A DNA stretch of 50,586 nt from Chlorobiaceae bacterium (GTDB lineage Bacteria; Bacteroidota; Chlorobiia; Chlorobiales; Chlorobiaceae), in NCBI GenBank assembly GCA_013334865.1, contig JAAXWS010000018.1, positions 1 through 50,586 of the forward strand, given 5' to 3'. A program made the translations under genes and the position numbers. The number at the start of each line of letters is the position of its first letter. Positions within the stretch are counted from its first letter, which is position 1. Of the stretch, positions 8,127 through 18,459 are shown piece by piece. The notes beneath the pieces are model-generated. The model saw only the letters and a program-made list of their open reading frames with translations. It was not told the DNA's origin and ran no database searches.

Positions 8127-8881
8127 CAAGGACCATGAAGAGCGTCATCGTGATTCCGGCAAGGCTCTCGTCGAGCCGCCTCAAGGAGAAGATGCTGGCC
8201 GACCTCGAGGGTGAGCCGCTGATCGTGCGGACCTGGCAGCAGGCCATGAAGTCGAAGCTCGCGTCCCGCGTGGTCGTGGCCACCGACAGCGAACGGATCG
8301 CCGACGCCTTGCGGTCCGCGGGGGCCGAGTTCGTGATGACCTCGCCCGACGCCGCCTGCGGGACCGACAGGATCGCCGAGGCCGCGGGGATCGTCGGCGG
8401 GGAGGTGTTCGTTAACCTGCAGGGCGACGAGCCCCTGATCGACCCCGCTACGATCGACCTGGCCATCGAGCCGTTCTACCGTGAAGGTTCCCCTCCGGAC
8501 TGCACGACGCTGGTGTTTCCCGTCGGCCCCGAAGAGCGGCATGTGATCGAGGATCCGCACGTGGTCAAGGCGGTGCTCGATACGAAAGGCGATGCGCTCT
8601 ATTTTTCGCGATCCCCGATTCCGTACCTGCGTGAAACGCCGCCGGGCATGAAGTTCTACCGTCATATCGGCCTCTACGCCTTCAGGGCCGATGTGCTGCG
8701 GGCGTTCGTCTCCCTGCCGCCCTCGCTGCTCGAACGTGCCGAATCGCTCGAGCAGCTTCGGCTCCTCGAGAACGGCTACCGGATCCGGTGCATCGAGACG
8801 AGCGTGGATACCCCCGGCGTGAATACCGCCGAAGAGCTGGAAGAGGTGCGCCGCCTGTTCAGGAGCCGCTTCCGTCCGTGA
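8123..8881 (+). CDS. kdsB: 3-deoxy-manno-octulosonate cytidylyltransferase
   Basis: Activates Kdo with CTP to CMP-Kdo for lipopolysaccharide core assembly, cytosolic and Mg-dependent. The nucleotidyltransferase fold starts [20 protein letters not shown]; further signatures are [42 protein letters not shown] and the final [11 protein letters not shown]. The length of 252 residues fits. The ATG at 8123 overlaps the dtd stop; a second Met four codons later (8135) is a possible alternative. The 3' end overlaps convergent xseA by 23 bases. Its presence implies an outer membrane with Kdo-containing lipopolysaccharide. Confidence 0.96.
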   Translation: MTRTMKSVIVIPARLSSSRLKEKMLADLEGEPLIVRTWQQAMKSKLASRVVVATDSERIADALRSAGAEFVMTSPDAACGTDRIAEAAGIVGGEVFVNLQGDEPLIDPATIDLAIEPFYREGSPPDCTTLVFPVGPEERHVIEDPHVVKAVLDTKGDALYFSRSPIPYLRETPPGMKFYRHIGLYAFRADVLRAFVSLPPSLLERAESLEQLRLLENGYRIRCIETSVDTPGVNTAEELEEVRRLFRSRFRP

Positions 8882-10070
8882 CCTCGGCACGGCGGCTGCC
8901 GTCCTGGAAGACAAGGTCCACGCCGTCCCCCGGCGAAAGCGATGCGGCCGATGTCACGTAACCACCCTTTGCAGAGACCAGCGCGAACCCGCGTTTGAGC
9001 ACCCGCCGGACATCGAGCATCGCGAGCCGTTCCGCAGCAGCGTCGAAGAGCATCTCCCGCTGGCGGAGTTTCTCTGACGCACCACGTGCAGCCTCCTTTT
9101 CCAGCGTCGCAAGGCGATCTTCCATCTGGCCGAGCATCAGCACCGGGCGGTTGAAGGCGTAGCTGCCGCAGATCGAGTCGACCTGGAGCTGTGCCCCAGA
9201 GATCTTGCCGTCCATGAGGATCGCCTGCCGTCCGGCAAGGCTGTCGATGTGCCGCAGCAGCTCCTCCCGGTCCGGCGCCGCCCGTTCGGCGGCGATGGAT
9301 GGGGTGCCGGCGCGCAGGTCGGCCACCATGTCGGCGACCGTCAGGTCGGTCTCGTGGCCGATGGCGCTGATGACCGGTATGCGCGACCTGAATATGGCTT
9401 CGGCGACCGCCTCGTCGTTGAAGGCCTGCAGGTCCTCGGAGGAGCCTCCGCCCCTGGCCAGGATGATCACGTCGGGCCGGTGCTCGGGTATCGGCGGGTC
9501 GTTGAAGTAGCCGAGGGCCCGGACCACCGATTCGACGGCCCTGTCGCCCTGCACCTGCACCGGGTAGAGCAGCAGCGAGGCTGCCGGGAAGCGGCGGGCG
9601 AACACGTCGCTCATGTCCCTGATGACCGCTCCGGTCGGCGAGGTGATCATGCCGATGGCCGAGGGGATCCTGGGGAGCGCCTTCTTTCGCTCGGGGTCGA
9701 AGTAGCCGGCCCTGGCCAGCCGGGCGATAAGCTGGGCGAGCGCCTGCTGCTGGGCCCCCTCGCCGGTTCCGGAGAGCGAGGTGCAGATGAGCTGGTACCG
9801 GCCGGCCGGCGGGTAGACCTCGAGGCGCCCCTCGGCGACGACCTCGAGGCCGTCCCTGAGCTCCATCGGGAAGCGGCTTCGCACACTCTTCCAGATGACG
9901 GCGGGGATCTGCGCCTCGGCGTCCTTCAGCGTCAGGTAGACGTGGCCGGAGCTGTGCTGCTTGCAGTTGGAGACCTCCCCCTTGACCCTGACGAACGGGA
10001 AAAGGCTCTCCAGCTCGTTCTTGATGGCTCTGGTCAGTTCGCTGACGCTCTGCGCGACGGCTTCGTTCAT
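8859..10070 (-). CDS. xseA: Exodeoxyribonuclease VII large subunit
   Basis: Catalytic subunit of ExoVII, which degrades single-stranded DNA to oligonucleotides in both directions. The 403-residue protein begins with a helical strap and OB fold ([25 protein letters not shown]), continues with the nuclease core [30 protein letters not shown] and [17 protein letters not shown], then a helical C-terminal region and the RGFALV segment. The small subunit xseB is not adjacent. Convergent with kdsB, sharing 23 bases at the 3' end, so no room exists for a separate terminator. Confidence 0.96.
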   Translation of the reverse strand: MNEAVAQSVSELTRAIKNELESLFPFVRVKGEVSNCKQHSSGHVYLTLKDAEAQIPAVIWKSVRSRFPMELRDGLEVVAEGRLEVYPPAGRYQLICTSLSGTGEGAQQQALAQLIARLARAGYFDPERKKALPRIPSAIGMITSPTGAVIRDMSDVFARRFPAASLLLYPVQVQGDRAVESVVRALGYFNDPPIPEHRPDVIILARGGGSSEDLQAFNDEAVAEAIFRSRIPVISAIGHETDLTVADMVADLRAGTPSIAAERAAPDREELLRHIDSLAGRQAILMDGKISGAQLQVDSICGSYAFNRPVLMLGQMEDRLATLEKEAARGASEKLRQREMLFDAAAERLAMLDVRRVLKRGFALVSAKGGYVTSAASLSPGDGVDLVFQDGSRRAEVTDGSGS

Positions 10071-10103
10071 GCTCGGGATGCTTTCGGTTGGGGCCGGAAC
10101 CGG

Positions 10104-10134
10104 CGGTTTTCCGGCAAAATACGGTTTTCCGGCA
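10104..10134. repeat. Short direct repeat upstream of the HU/SPOR gene
   Basis: CGGTTTTCCGGCA occurs at 10104-10116 and 10122-10134, an 18-bp period, in the divergent gap between xseA and the HU/SPOR gene. It could be a tandem operator or only slippage; no function is shown. Confidence 0.55.
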
Positions 10135-10228
10135 TCACTTCATGTCAGGTCGACGGGCAAGTGTTATATTCGGATTGGGTTTTCAGGGAACCGTGCTTCC
10201 CGTCATTGTGCAATCCCTCATGATCGCT

Positions 10229-11221
10229 ATGTCCATTCAGAACGGTGCCGAGCTGCTTGCGGAGCGCCTCGGAACAGATATCCCCCAGGCCGCGCTCCTG
10301 CTCGACCGTTTTGCCGCGGGCATGGCCGCCGCACTCCTCGGCACGGGAGCTCTCTCGATCGAGGGTGTCGGCTCCTTCTCGGTGGTTCACGACCACGCGG
10401 CAAGCTCCGCTGCCGGCAAGGGCGCGATGTTCATGCCGCCGAAGAACCGCATCTCCTTTGATCCGCGCATTCCTTCCCGGGGTGGTTCCACCCGCATCGC
10501 CGTCGAGCGGCTCGGTATGGAGCCCGGCGAGGCCCAGGGCTTCGCGAAGGCCATCGCGTCGGTTTGCGGGCAACTGCGCAAGCGGGGGGGCGAGTTCGAG
10601 CTGCGCGGCTTCGGCCGGCTCTCGGCCGACGGAGGGAAATGGGGCTTCAGGGGCGACCCGGGCCTCGAAGAGCTGCTCAACGGTCTCTACGAGGGGCTGA
10701 AGGGGATCGAGATGCCTGATCGTTCCGCGCTTGACGCACCGGCTGCTCAAGGGCGCTTCATGAAGCCGGCAGCGATCGGAATGGCCGCCATCCTGCTCTG
10801 CGCCGGCGCCTATTTCGCATCGACCCGGTTACCTTCATCCATTGGCGGAAGCCCCACGCCCCAGGCCGTGGCCGGATCCGTTGCGCTGGCGCGGCATGCA
10901 CCCGCCCCGCCGGCGCCGACAGCGGCGAGTCCCGACTCCCTCGTGCTCGGCAAGGGGCGGTACACGGTCATCGCGGCCACCTTCTCCTCCCTGAAGACCG
11001 CCAGGGAGGAGGCCAAGCGTCTGTCCGGCCTGGGCCACCGGATCATGATCTGGCCGGTCCGCAGCGAAGGCCATCGATACTACCGGCTCGTGACCGGCGA
11101 TTTCACCGGGTTCGGCGAAGCGCGCGACAGCCTGCGCAACATGCCGGCCGGCCTCTCCAAAAACGTCTATATCCAGCAAGCCTATAAAAATGTCGTCATC
11201 TATGGAGAACATGGGTTGTAG
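10229..11221 (+). CDS. HU-like plus SPOR domain membrane protein
   Basis: The N-terminal about 160 residues resemble two IHF/HU-like domains of the CCDC81-type found in Bacteroidota/Chlorobiota SPOR proteins: GTGALSIEGVGSFSVV with FMPPKNRISFDP, then GGEFELRGFGRL. A single membrane segment (AIGMAAILLCAGAYFAS) follows, then a Pro/Ala linker, and a C-terminal SPOR domain (GRYTVIAATFSSLKTAREEA ... YYRLVTGDFTG), which binds denuded septal peptidoglycan. The likely topology is a cytoplasmic HU-like part and periplasmic SPOR, suggesting a division-site or envelope role. The start is uncertain: I chose ATG 10229 because it begins the conserved domain; ATG 10220 and longer starts exist, all without a strong ribosome site. 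The 3' end overlaps the start region of bchY. Confidence 0.82.
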   Translation: MSIQNGAELLAERLGTDIPQAALLLDRFAAGMAAALLGTGALSIEGVGSFSVVHDHAASSAAGKGAMFMPPKNRISFDPRIPSRGGSTRIAVERLGMEPGEAQGFAKAIASVCGQLRKRGGEFELRGFGRLSADGGKWGFRGDPGLEELLNGLYEGLKGIEMPDRSALDAPAAQGRFMKPAAIGMAAILLCAGAYFASTRLPSSIGGSPTPQAVAGSVALARHAPAPPAPTAASPDSLVLGKGRYTVIAATFSSLKTAREEAKRLSGLGHRIMIWPVRSEGHRYYRLVTGDFTGFGEARDSLRNMPAGLSKNVYIQQAYKNVVIYGEHGL

Positions 11222-12443
11222 CAAGCTCCATCCGCAGTCGATGTGCCCCGCGTTCGGCGGGTTGCGCGTGCTCATGCGCATCGATGGAACACAGGTCTGC
11301 ATGGCGGCCGACCAGGGGTGCCTGTACGGCCTGACGTTCGTTTCCCATTTCTATGTCGCCCGCCGCTCGATCGTCTCCCCGGAGCTCATGAACGTCCAGA
11401 TCTCCGGCGGCACCATGATCGACGACCTCCGCCGGACGATCGAAGCCATCGCCGAAGACCCTTCGGTGCGCTTCATTCCGGTGGTGAGCACCTGCGTGGC
11501 CGAAACGGCCGGCATCGCCGAGGAGCTGCTCCCGAAGCGGGTTGGCAATGCCGAGGTTTTGCTGGTCAGGTTGCCCGCATTCCAGATCAGGACCCATCCC
11601 GAGGCGAAAGATGTCGCCGTCTCCTCGCTCGTCCGTCGGTTCGGCGCGTTCGACCATCCGAAGAGGGAGAAGTCGCTGGTCGTGCTCGGCGAGATCTTCC
11701 CTGTCGACGCCATGATGATCGGCGGCGTCCTGCAGCGGATCGGCGTGCAGTCGGTCATCACCCTGCCGGGAGCGGACCTCGACGACTACGCCCAGGCCGG
11801 CAGGGCTTCGGCCTGCGCCGTACTGCACCCGTTCTACGAGAGGACGGCCTCGCTGTTCGAGTCTGCCGGCATGAAGATCGTCAGGGGAAACCCGATCGGC
11901 GCCAACGCCACCGCGCAGTGGATCGAGCGCATCGGCGAGGCCCTCGACCTCGACATGGAGATCGTGAGGCAGGTCGCCGAAGAGGAGAAGCAGAAGGCCA
12001 AGCAGGTGATGGCCGGATTCGGCCACCTGGAAGGTTCGGTGATCGTTGCGGGCTACGAGGGAAATGAGCTGCCGCTGGTCCGCCTGCTGCTCGAAGCGGG
12101 CCTCGACGTTCCCTACGCGTCGACATCCATTGCCCGCACCCCTCTCGGCGAGGAGGACCACCAGCTCCTGAGTACCCTCGGCACCGAGGTCAGGTACCGC
12201 AAGTACCTCGAAGAGGACGAGGAGGCCGTGCTCCGTCATCGCCCCGACCTGGTGATCGGCACCACCGCCCTGGACAGCTTCGTCAAGGAGCAGGGCATCC
12301 CGGCCATCTACTACACGAACAACATCTCGGCCCGGCCGATCTTCTTCGCCTCCGGCGCCGCCTCGGTGCTCGGCATGATCGCCGGCATTATTGCGAAGAA
12401 GGATGTGTACCGGAAGATGAAGGAGTACTTCGCTGAATCGTGA
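11211..12443 (+). CDS. bchY: Chlorophyllide a reductase subunit Y
   Basis: NB-protein component of the nitrogenase-like chlorophyllide oxidoreductase (BchX-BchY-BchZ), which reduces ring B of chlorophyllide a toward bacteriochlorophyll a. Diagnostic features are Cys12 in MCPAFGG, Cys37 in DQGCLYGLTFVSHFY and the Cys in VVSTCVAETAG, which provide ligands for the 4Fe-4S cluster at the BchY/Z interface; then GEIFPVDAMMIGGVLQRIG, and the C-terminal AIYYTNNISARPIFFASGAA. Starts at 11190, 11202 and 11211 are in frame; I prefer 11211, preceded by GGAG three bases upstream and beginning at the conserved region, but this is not certain. It overlaps the HU/SPOR gene, indicating coupling. bchX and bchZ are not in the window. 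This gene identifies the host as a bacteriochlorophyll a-making phototroph. Confidence 0.95.
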   Translation: MGCSKLHPQSMCPAFGGLRVLMRIDGTQVCMAADQGCLYGLTFVSHFYVARRSIVSPELMNVQISGGTMIDDLRRTIEAIAEDPSVRFIPVVSTCVAETAGIAEELLPKRVGNAEVLLVRLPAFQIRTHPEAKDVAVSSLVRRFGAFDHPKREKSLVVLGEIFPVDAMMIGGVLQRIGVQSVITLPGADLDDYAQAGRASACAVLHPFYERTASLFESAGMKIVRGNPIGANATAQWIERIGEALDLDMEIVRQVAEEEKQKAKQVMAGFGHLEGSVIVAGYEGNELPLVRLLLEAGLDVPYASTSIARTPLGEEDHQLLSTLGTEVRYRKYLEEDEEAVLRHRPDLVIGTTALDSFVKEQGIPAIYYTNNISARPIFFASGAASVLGMIAGIIAKKDVYRKMKEYFAES

Positions 12444-12475
12444 CGCGTAACACGTGACTGCTCTGTCTTGATAAT

Positions 12476-12507
12476 CGAAATCGGTATCGAAATCGATACC
12501 GATTTCG
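12476..12507. repeat. Inverted repeat, shared family copy 1
   Basis: CGAAATCGGTATCG (12476-12489) and its exact complement (12494-12507) are separated by four bases, giving a very stable hairpin 30 bases after bchY. The same arm sequence recurs at 27996-28049, so this is an interspersed repeat family rather than a chance palindrome. It may act as a 3' end stabiliser or weak terminator for bchY. Confidence 0.8.
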
Positions 12508-12514
12508 CCATTCA

Positions 12515-12697
12515 GGAGCTAAGTAACCTATTGCGTGGGGTGCCAAAACCTCTATCCCCTTGTTCATGATTGACTTACAGGGAATTTATCCTCCCTTTAA
12601 ACAACAGCTTCTTTAATAGGGGCTAATTTGCCCCATAAACTGTTTTATAAGAGTGGTTTAAGGGATAATAATCCCACACGAGACGTTACTTAGCTCC
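12515..12697. mobile_element. MITE-like element with terminal inverted repeats and 6-bp target duplication
   Basis: The ends are GGAGCTAAGTAAC (12515-12527) and its exact complement (12685-12697); extended imperfectly, the terminal inverted repeats match at 22 of 27 positions. Immediately outside both ends is the same hexamer CATTCA (12509-12514 and 12698-12703), the hallmark of transposition. The 183-bp interior is AT-rich, has a GGGGC/GCCCC hairpin and no credible transposase, so it would need one in trans. I do not recognise the parent insertion sequence family from these ends. Confidence 0.8.
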
Positions 12698-12755
12698 CAT
12701 TCAGCATCCAGCCCCCGCGTCTCCGGGTTATCGTGTAGTGCCGGAGTAATAAACA

Positions 12756-12782
12756 GAAAAGCCGGGAAGTTCCCGGCTTTTC
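12756..12782. terminator. Bidirectional intrinsic terminator downstream of frr
   Basis: GAAAAGCCGGGA pairs with TCCCGGCTTTTC around a three-base loop. It has A residues on the left flank and T on the right, so it works leftward for frr, which ends 23 bases away, and can also stop transcripts from bchY. Confidence 0.85.
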
Positions 12783-12805
12783 GATGATATTTGAGAGTGG
12801 TGGCG

Positions 12806-13366
12806 TCACACCTCCATGATCTCCTTCTCCTTCTGGGCGATCAGGTCGGTGATCTGCTTCTCGAACTTGTGCACGAGGTCGTCGGCCTCCTTCTTGCCGC
12901 GGTTCTTGTCGTCCTCGTTGATCTGCTTGTCCTTCTCGAGCTTCTCCACTTCATGGATGAGGTCGCGGCGGAGGTTGCGGAGCGAGACTTTCGAGTCTTC
13001 GCCGAACTTCTTGGTGAGCTTCACGTACTCCTTGCGGCGCTCTTCGGTGAGCGGCGGGATGCTGACGCGGATGAGCTGGCCGTCGGCAGAGGGGTTGAGC
13101 CCCAGGTTGGCGTCGCGGATCGCCTTCTCGGCGGCCGACACCATGGACTTGTCCCAGACCTGGACGGAGAGGGTGTGGACATCGAGCACGCCGACGTTGC
13201 CGACCTGCTTCAGCGGCATCTGCTGGCCGTAGGCTTCGACCTTCACGCGGTCGAGCAGCGCGGTGGTGGCTTTGCCGGTCCTGATCGAGGCGATCTCGTG
13301 CTGGAACGCCTCGATGGTCTTCTTCATCCTCGGCTCGAATTTCTGTATAACGTCCCTGACAGTCAT
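12806..13366 (-). CDS. frr: Ribosome recycling factor
   Basis: Releases the 70S ribosome from mRNA after termination, together with EF-G. The length of 186 residues and all family blocks are present: MKKTIEAFQHEIASIRTGKA, the beta domain with GNVGVLDVHTLSVQVWDKS and IRVSIPPLTEERRKEYVKL, and the final coiled helix ending in LIAQKEKEIMEV. In many bacteria frr follows pyrH, but here the upstream neighbour on the same strand is rpmE, 36 bases away, so the two may be co-transcribed. Confidence 0.97.
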   Translation of the reverse strand: MTVRDVIQKFEPRMKKTIEAFQHEIASIRTGKATTALLDRVKVEAYGQQMPLKQVGNVGVLDVHTLSVQVWDKSMVSAAEKAIRDANLGLNPSADGQLIRVSIPPLTEERRKEYVKLTKKFGEDSKVSLRNLRRDLIHEVEKLEKDKQINEDDKNRGKKEADDLVHKFEKQITDLIAQKEKEIMEV

Positions 13367-13402
13367 AACGGTATCAGTTGGTTTGATTCGCGGACGGGGT
13401 GC

Positions 13403-13627
13403 TTACTGGGCGTTCGTTTTGGCGGCAGGCTTGGCGAAGCGCTTGTTGAAGCGTTCGACACGGCCGGCGGTATCGATCAGCATCTGCTTGCCGGTGTAGT
13501 ACGGATGGCATTTGCTGCAGATGTCGACCTTGATGGTGTTCCTGGTCGAGCGGGTTTCGAAGCTGGTGCCGCAGTTGGCGCAGATGGCCGTAACTTTCGT
13601 ATACTTCGGGTGGATCTCTGGTTTCAT
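13403..13627 (-). CDS. rpmE: Ribosomal protein bL31 (zinc-binding type)
   Basis: Component of the large subunit at the intersubunit bridge. It is 74 residues from the ATG at 13627, beginning [20 protein letters not shown], with the zinc-ribbon pairs C16-x2-C19 and C37-x2-C40, which mark the C+ (zinc-containing) form. A longer open frame upstream lacks protein-like character and the family never has it, so I reject those starts. Zinc-containing L31 forms are often exchanged for a Cys-free paralogue in zinc shortage; no such paralogue is in this window. Confidence 0.96.
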   Translation of the reverse strand: MKPEIHPKYTKVTAICANCGTSFETRSTRNTIKVDICSKCHPYYTGKQMLIDTAGRVERFNKRFAKPAAKTNAQ

Positions 13628-13745
13628 GACCTTGGGAATTACGTTGTCAGTTGGACAATAAACAATTGACCCCAAATAAACTGCTTTTTCCTTTAATAAA
13701 CAAGTGCGGATTCGGCCTCCGGCCATTATCCGCGGACTTTGCAGC

Positions 13746-15848
<2,103 letters not shown>

Positions 15849-15854
<6 letters not shown>

Positions 15855-15876
15855 TGGATAATGGATAATGGATAAT
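15849..15876 (+). repeat. Four tandem copies of GGATAAT across the recG stop
   Basis: Four perfect head-to-tail heptamers run from the last recG codons into the gap before rsgA. The TAA stop lies in the first copy. Being seven bases long, a change in copy number downstream of the stop alters only the recG-rsgA spacing; it cannot change RecG itself. Confidence 0.85.
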
Positions 15877-15918
15877 GGAACGCGGGGCGCTGGGGTTCGA
15901 AAACAACAGGCGGCATAG

Positions 15919-16854
15919 ATGAAAGAGCTGGTGACAGGGGTGGTCGTCCGTACGGGGGGGGCCTCCTATATCGTCGAGTGCGAGGACGGCCGCCAGGTCA
16001 GGTGCCGGACCGTGCCCGGGACGGTTGGCGACAACGAGGGAGAGAGCCTCGTGGCCGTCGGCGACCGTGTCGCCTTCAGGCCGAAGGCATCGGGCACCGA
16101 GATGCCCGAAGGGGTGATCGACCATGTTTCTCGCCGTTCCAGCGCGCTGGTCCGCCGCCGTGATGTTCGACGCAACCGGAGCAAGGAACAGGACCAGGTC
16201 ATCGCGGGCAACATCGACCAGCTCGTGGTCGTCTCCTCGGCTGGCGATCCTCCGCTGAACCGGCGCCTTATCGATCGCTATCTCGCCTTCGCCGAATCCG
16301 AGCACCTGCCGCTGCTGCTCCTGGTCAACAAGTCCGACCTTGCCGAGCCTGGGCAGCTCGAAGAGGCCCTCGAGACCTACCGTGCCCTCGGATGCACGAT
16401 CTGCTGCGTCAGCGCGGCCCGCCGGACCGGCCTCGATGAGCTGAAGGCGCATCTCGACGGCAAGGTGTCGGCGTTCAGCGGACATTCCGGAGTGGGCAAG
16501 TCGACCCTGATCAACCTGCTGCTTGGAAGGAAGGAGCTGAAGACGGCCAGGATCAGCTACCGGACCGGCAAGGGCGTGCATACGACCAGCAGCGCGACCA
16601 TGCTCCGCCTGCCTGAGGGGGGCTACGTGATCGACACACCCGGCATCCGCGAGTTCAACCTCTCCGGCATCACCCGCGAAAACCTGCGGTTCTATTTTAC
16701 GGAGTTCCTGCGCTTCATGCCCGACTGCAGCTACTCTTCGTGCACCCACACGGTGGAGCCGGGCTGTGCGGTCGCGGGGGCGGTCGGAAGCGGGGCCATC
16801 GATCCCGAACGTTACGAGAGCTACCTCGCCCTGCTCGGGTCGCTGGAGGAGTGA
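15919..16854 (+). CDS. rsgA: Small ribosomal subunit biogenesis GTPase RsgA
   Basis: Circularly permuted GTPase that checks late maturation of the 30S subunit. The motif order is G4 (NKSD, 137-140), G1 (GHSGVGKST, 188-196), a switch region with GKGVHTTSSA, then G3 (DTPG, 239-242), the permutation expected for YjeQ/RsgA. An N-terminal OB fold (about 1-70) and a C-terminal zinc-binding motif (Cys270, Cys275, His277, Cys283) complete it. The 311-residue length is normal. It follows recG by 64 bases on the same strand and has an AGGCGG-like ribosome site before the ATG. Confidence 0.96.
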   Translation: MKELVTGVVVRTGGASYIVECEDGRQVRCRTVPGTVGDNEGESLVAVGDRVAFRPKASGTEMPEGVIDHVSRRSSALVRRRDVRRNRSKEQDQVIAGNIDQLVVVSSAGDPPLNRRLIDRYLAFAESEHLPLLLLVNKSDLAEPGQLEEALETYRALGCTICCVSAARRTGLDELKAHLDGKVSAFSGHSGVGKSTLINLLLGRKELKTARISYRTGKGVHTTSSATMLRLPEGGYVIDTPGIREFNLSGITRENLRFYFTEFLRFMPDCSYSSCTHTVEPGCAVAGAVGSGAIDPERYESYLALLGSLEE

Positions 16855-16921
16855 GCCACTCCGGCGGCCGGGAGGTGCCGGGCGGCGGGCATTTCCGTCG
16901 CTGCAGGCGCACGTGAATTTC

Positions 16922-18319
16922 ATGACACAACAAAACCAGCAAGCCATGATCGTCACCATCAATCCGGCCACGGGCGAGCCCATTGCCGAATATGCAACCA
17001 TGCCTTCCGGGGAGATCGACAGGCTCCTGCGCCTGGTGGATGCCGATTTCCGCCGATGGAGGCTGACCGGCATGGAGGAGCGCTCCCGCCTCATGAAGCG
17101 CCTCGCAGAGCTCCTTCGTGAGCAGCAGGAGGAGCATGCGCGACTCGTGAGCCTCGAAATGGGCAAACCGCTTGGCCAGTCGAGGGCCGAGGTGGGCAAG
17201 TGCGCCTGGGTGTGCGACTGGTTCGCCGACCGGGCCGCAGAGTTCCTGCAGCCGGAGGAGAGTGAGTTCGACGGCGCCAAGGGGATCGTCCGGTTCGAGC
17301 CGCTCGGCGTCGTCCTTGGTGTGATGCCCTGGAATTTTCCCTACTGGCAGGTGCTCCGGTTCGCCGCTCCGGCCATCATGGCCGGCAACGGCATCGTCGT
17401 CAAGCATGCGCCCGGCGTCACCGGGTGCTCCATTGCCATCGAGAAGCTGTTCGTCGACGCCGGGTTCCCGGAGCATCTCTACCGGGCGGTCCATGTGGCC
17501 CTCGACGATGTCGATCGCCTGACGGGTTTCATGATCGACCACCCTGCGGTCCAGGCGGTCTCCGTGACCGGGAGCACCGGCGCTGGCCGCGCGGTCGCCT
17601 CGAAGGCGGGGAGGGCTATCAAGCGGAGCGTGCTCGAACTCGGCGGGAGCGATCCCTACATCGTGCTCGACGATGCCGACCTCAGCCAGGCCGTGGATGT
17701 GTGCGTGGCCAGCCGGCTCCTCAACAGCGGCCAGAGCTGCATCGCGGCCAAGCGATTCATCGTGCATACAGCTCTCATCGACGAGTTTACGGAGATGCTG
17801 GTGCGGAAGATGCGGGCGGCGAAGGTGGGCGACCCCTTCGCCAACGGTGTCGACGTCGGCCCTATAGCCCGTGCGGACCTTCGTGACCTGGTGCATTCGC
17901 AGGTTGAACGGAGCGTTGCTGCCGGCGCGAAGCTGCTGTGCGGCGGCGTGTTCCCGCAGGGGCCGGGGTATTTTTACCCTCCAACGGTGCTGGGGGGCGT
18001 CAGGAAAGGCATGGCGGCCTGGGAGGAGGAGATCTTCGGGCCGGTGGCGACAGTGATCGAGGTTCGAGACGATGACGAAGCCGTCGCTGTCGCCAACGAC
18101 AGCGAATACGGACTTGGATCCGCGGTCTTTTCCCGCGACCTCGACCGGGCGCTAGCCATCGCATCCCGCCTTGAAACGGGCAACTGCTTCATCAACTCGA
18201 TGGTCAAGTCTGATCCGCGCCTGCCTTTCGGTGGGGTCAAGCTTTCAGGGTATGGGCGGGAGCTGTCGCACCATGGCATCCGCGAGTTCGTCAACATCAA
18301 GACGCTCGTTGTTGTCTGA
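16922..18319 (+). CDS. Aldehyde dehydrogenase, succinate-semialdehyde dehydrogenase type
   Basis: NAD(P)-dependent aldehyde dehydrogenase superfamily. Catalytic residues are in place: Asn138 in MPWNFPYWQ, Lys161 in VVKHAPG, Glu239 in LELGGSDPY, Cys273 in NSGQSCIAAKRF. The overall sequence, including INPATGE at the start and LPFGGVKLSGYGRELS near the end, is that of the succinate-semialdehyde dehydrogenase branch, which produces succinate; exact substrate and NAD/NADP preference are inference. The longer frame upstream of 16922 overlaps rsgA and has no family similarity. Starts at 16922 (465 residues) and 16946 (457) are both reasonable. It is followed by a repeat-built terminator. Confidence 0.88.
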   Translation: MTQQNQQAMIVTINPATGEPIAEYATMPSGEIDRLLRLVDADFRRWRLTGMEERSRLMKRLAELLREQQEEHARLVSLEMGKPLGQSRAEVGKCAWVCDWFADRAAEFLQPEESEFDGAKGIVRFEPLGVVLGVMPWNFPYWQVLRFAAPAIMAGNGIVVKHAPGVTGCSIAIEKLFVDAGFPEHLYRAVHVALDDVDRLTGFMIDHPAVQAVSVTGSTGAGRAVASKAGRAIKRSVLELGGSDPYIVLDDADLSQAVDVCVASRLLNSGQSCIAAKRFIVHTALIDEFTEMLVRKMRAAKVGDPFANGVDVGPIARADLRDLVHSQVERSVAAGAKLLCGGVFPQGPGYFYPPTVLGGVRKGMAAWEEEIFGPVATVIEVRDDDEAVAVANDSEYGLGSAVFSRDLDRALAIASRLETGNCFINSMVKSDPRLPFGGVKLSGYGRELSHHGIREFVNIKTLVVV

Positions 18320-18340
18320 ACCTTCCTGCGGGAGCGTGCC

Positions 18341-18455
18341 AAGGAGTTCAAGGACACAAGGGACAACAAGGACGAAGAAAAGAGGCTATCCCGCAACCCC
18401 GCCTTCTTATTTGTCCCCGTGGTCCCTGCAGTCCCTGGCGTCCCTATCTTTTTTT
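18341..18455 (+). terminator. Terminator-like structure built from opposed 9-bp repeats
   Basis: Four 9-bp units with an (A/G)GGA(C/G) core (AAGGAGTTC, AAGGACACA, AGGGACAAC, AAGGACGAA; 18341-18376) face four units ending GTCCC (18409-18444), which are their approximate complement. Together they form a long imperfect hairpin, followed by a seven-T run (18449-18455). It probably ends the aldehyde dehydrogenase transcript. Similar GTCC units at 9-bp spacing occur at 28104-28130. Confidence 0.6.
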
Positions 18456-18459
18456 GACG

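Larger units (their letters stand above)
12444..12805. other. Intergenic region between bchY and frr, rich in repeats
   Basis: A 362-base gap with no credible gene. It contains, left to right, a perfect 14-bp inverted repeat (12476-12507), a 183-bp MITE-like element with duplicated target (12515-12697), and a strong bidirectional terminator (12756-12782). Composition drops to AT-rich inside the MITE-like element. Confidence 0.8.

Noticed and set aside
6918-8914. Long antisense frames across gatC-DUF167-dtd-kdsB (223 and 514 residues)
   Set aside because: Antisense shadows typical of GC-rich coding DNA; the plus-strand genes have full family signatures.
16766-16921. Aldehyde dehydrogenase N-terminal extension
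   Set aside because: It is rsgA read in another frame; the family starts near INPATGE, a few residues after the ATG at 16922.
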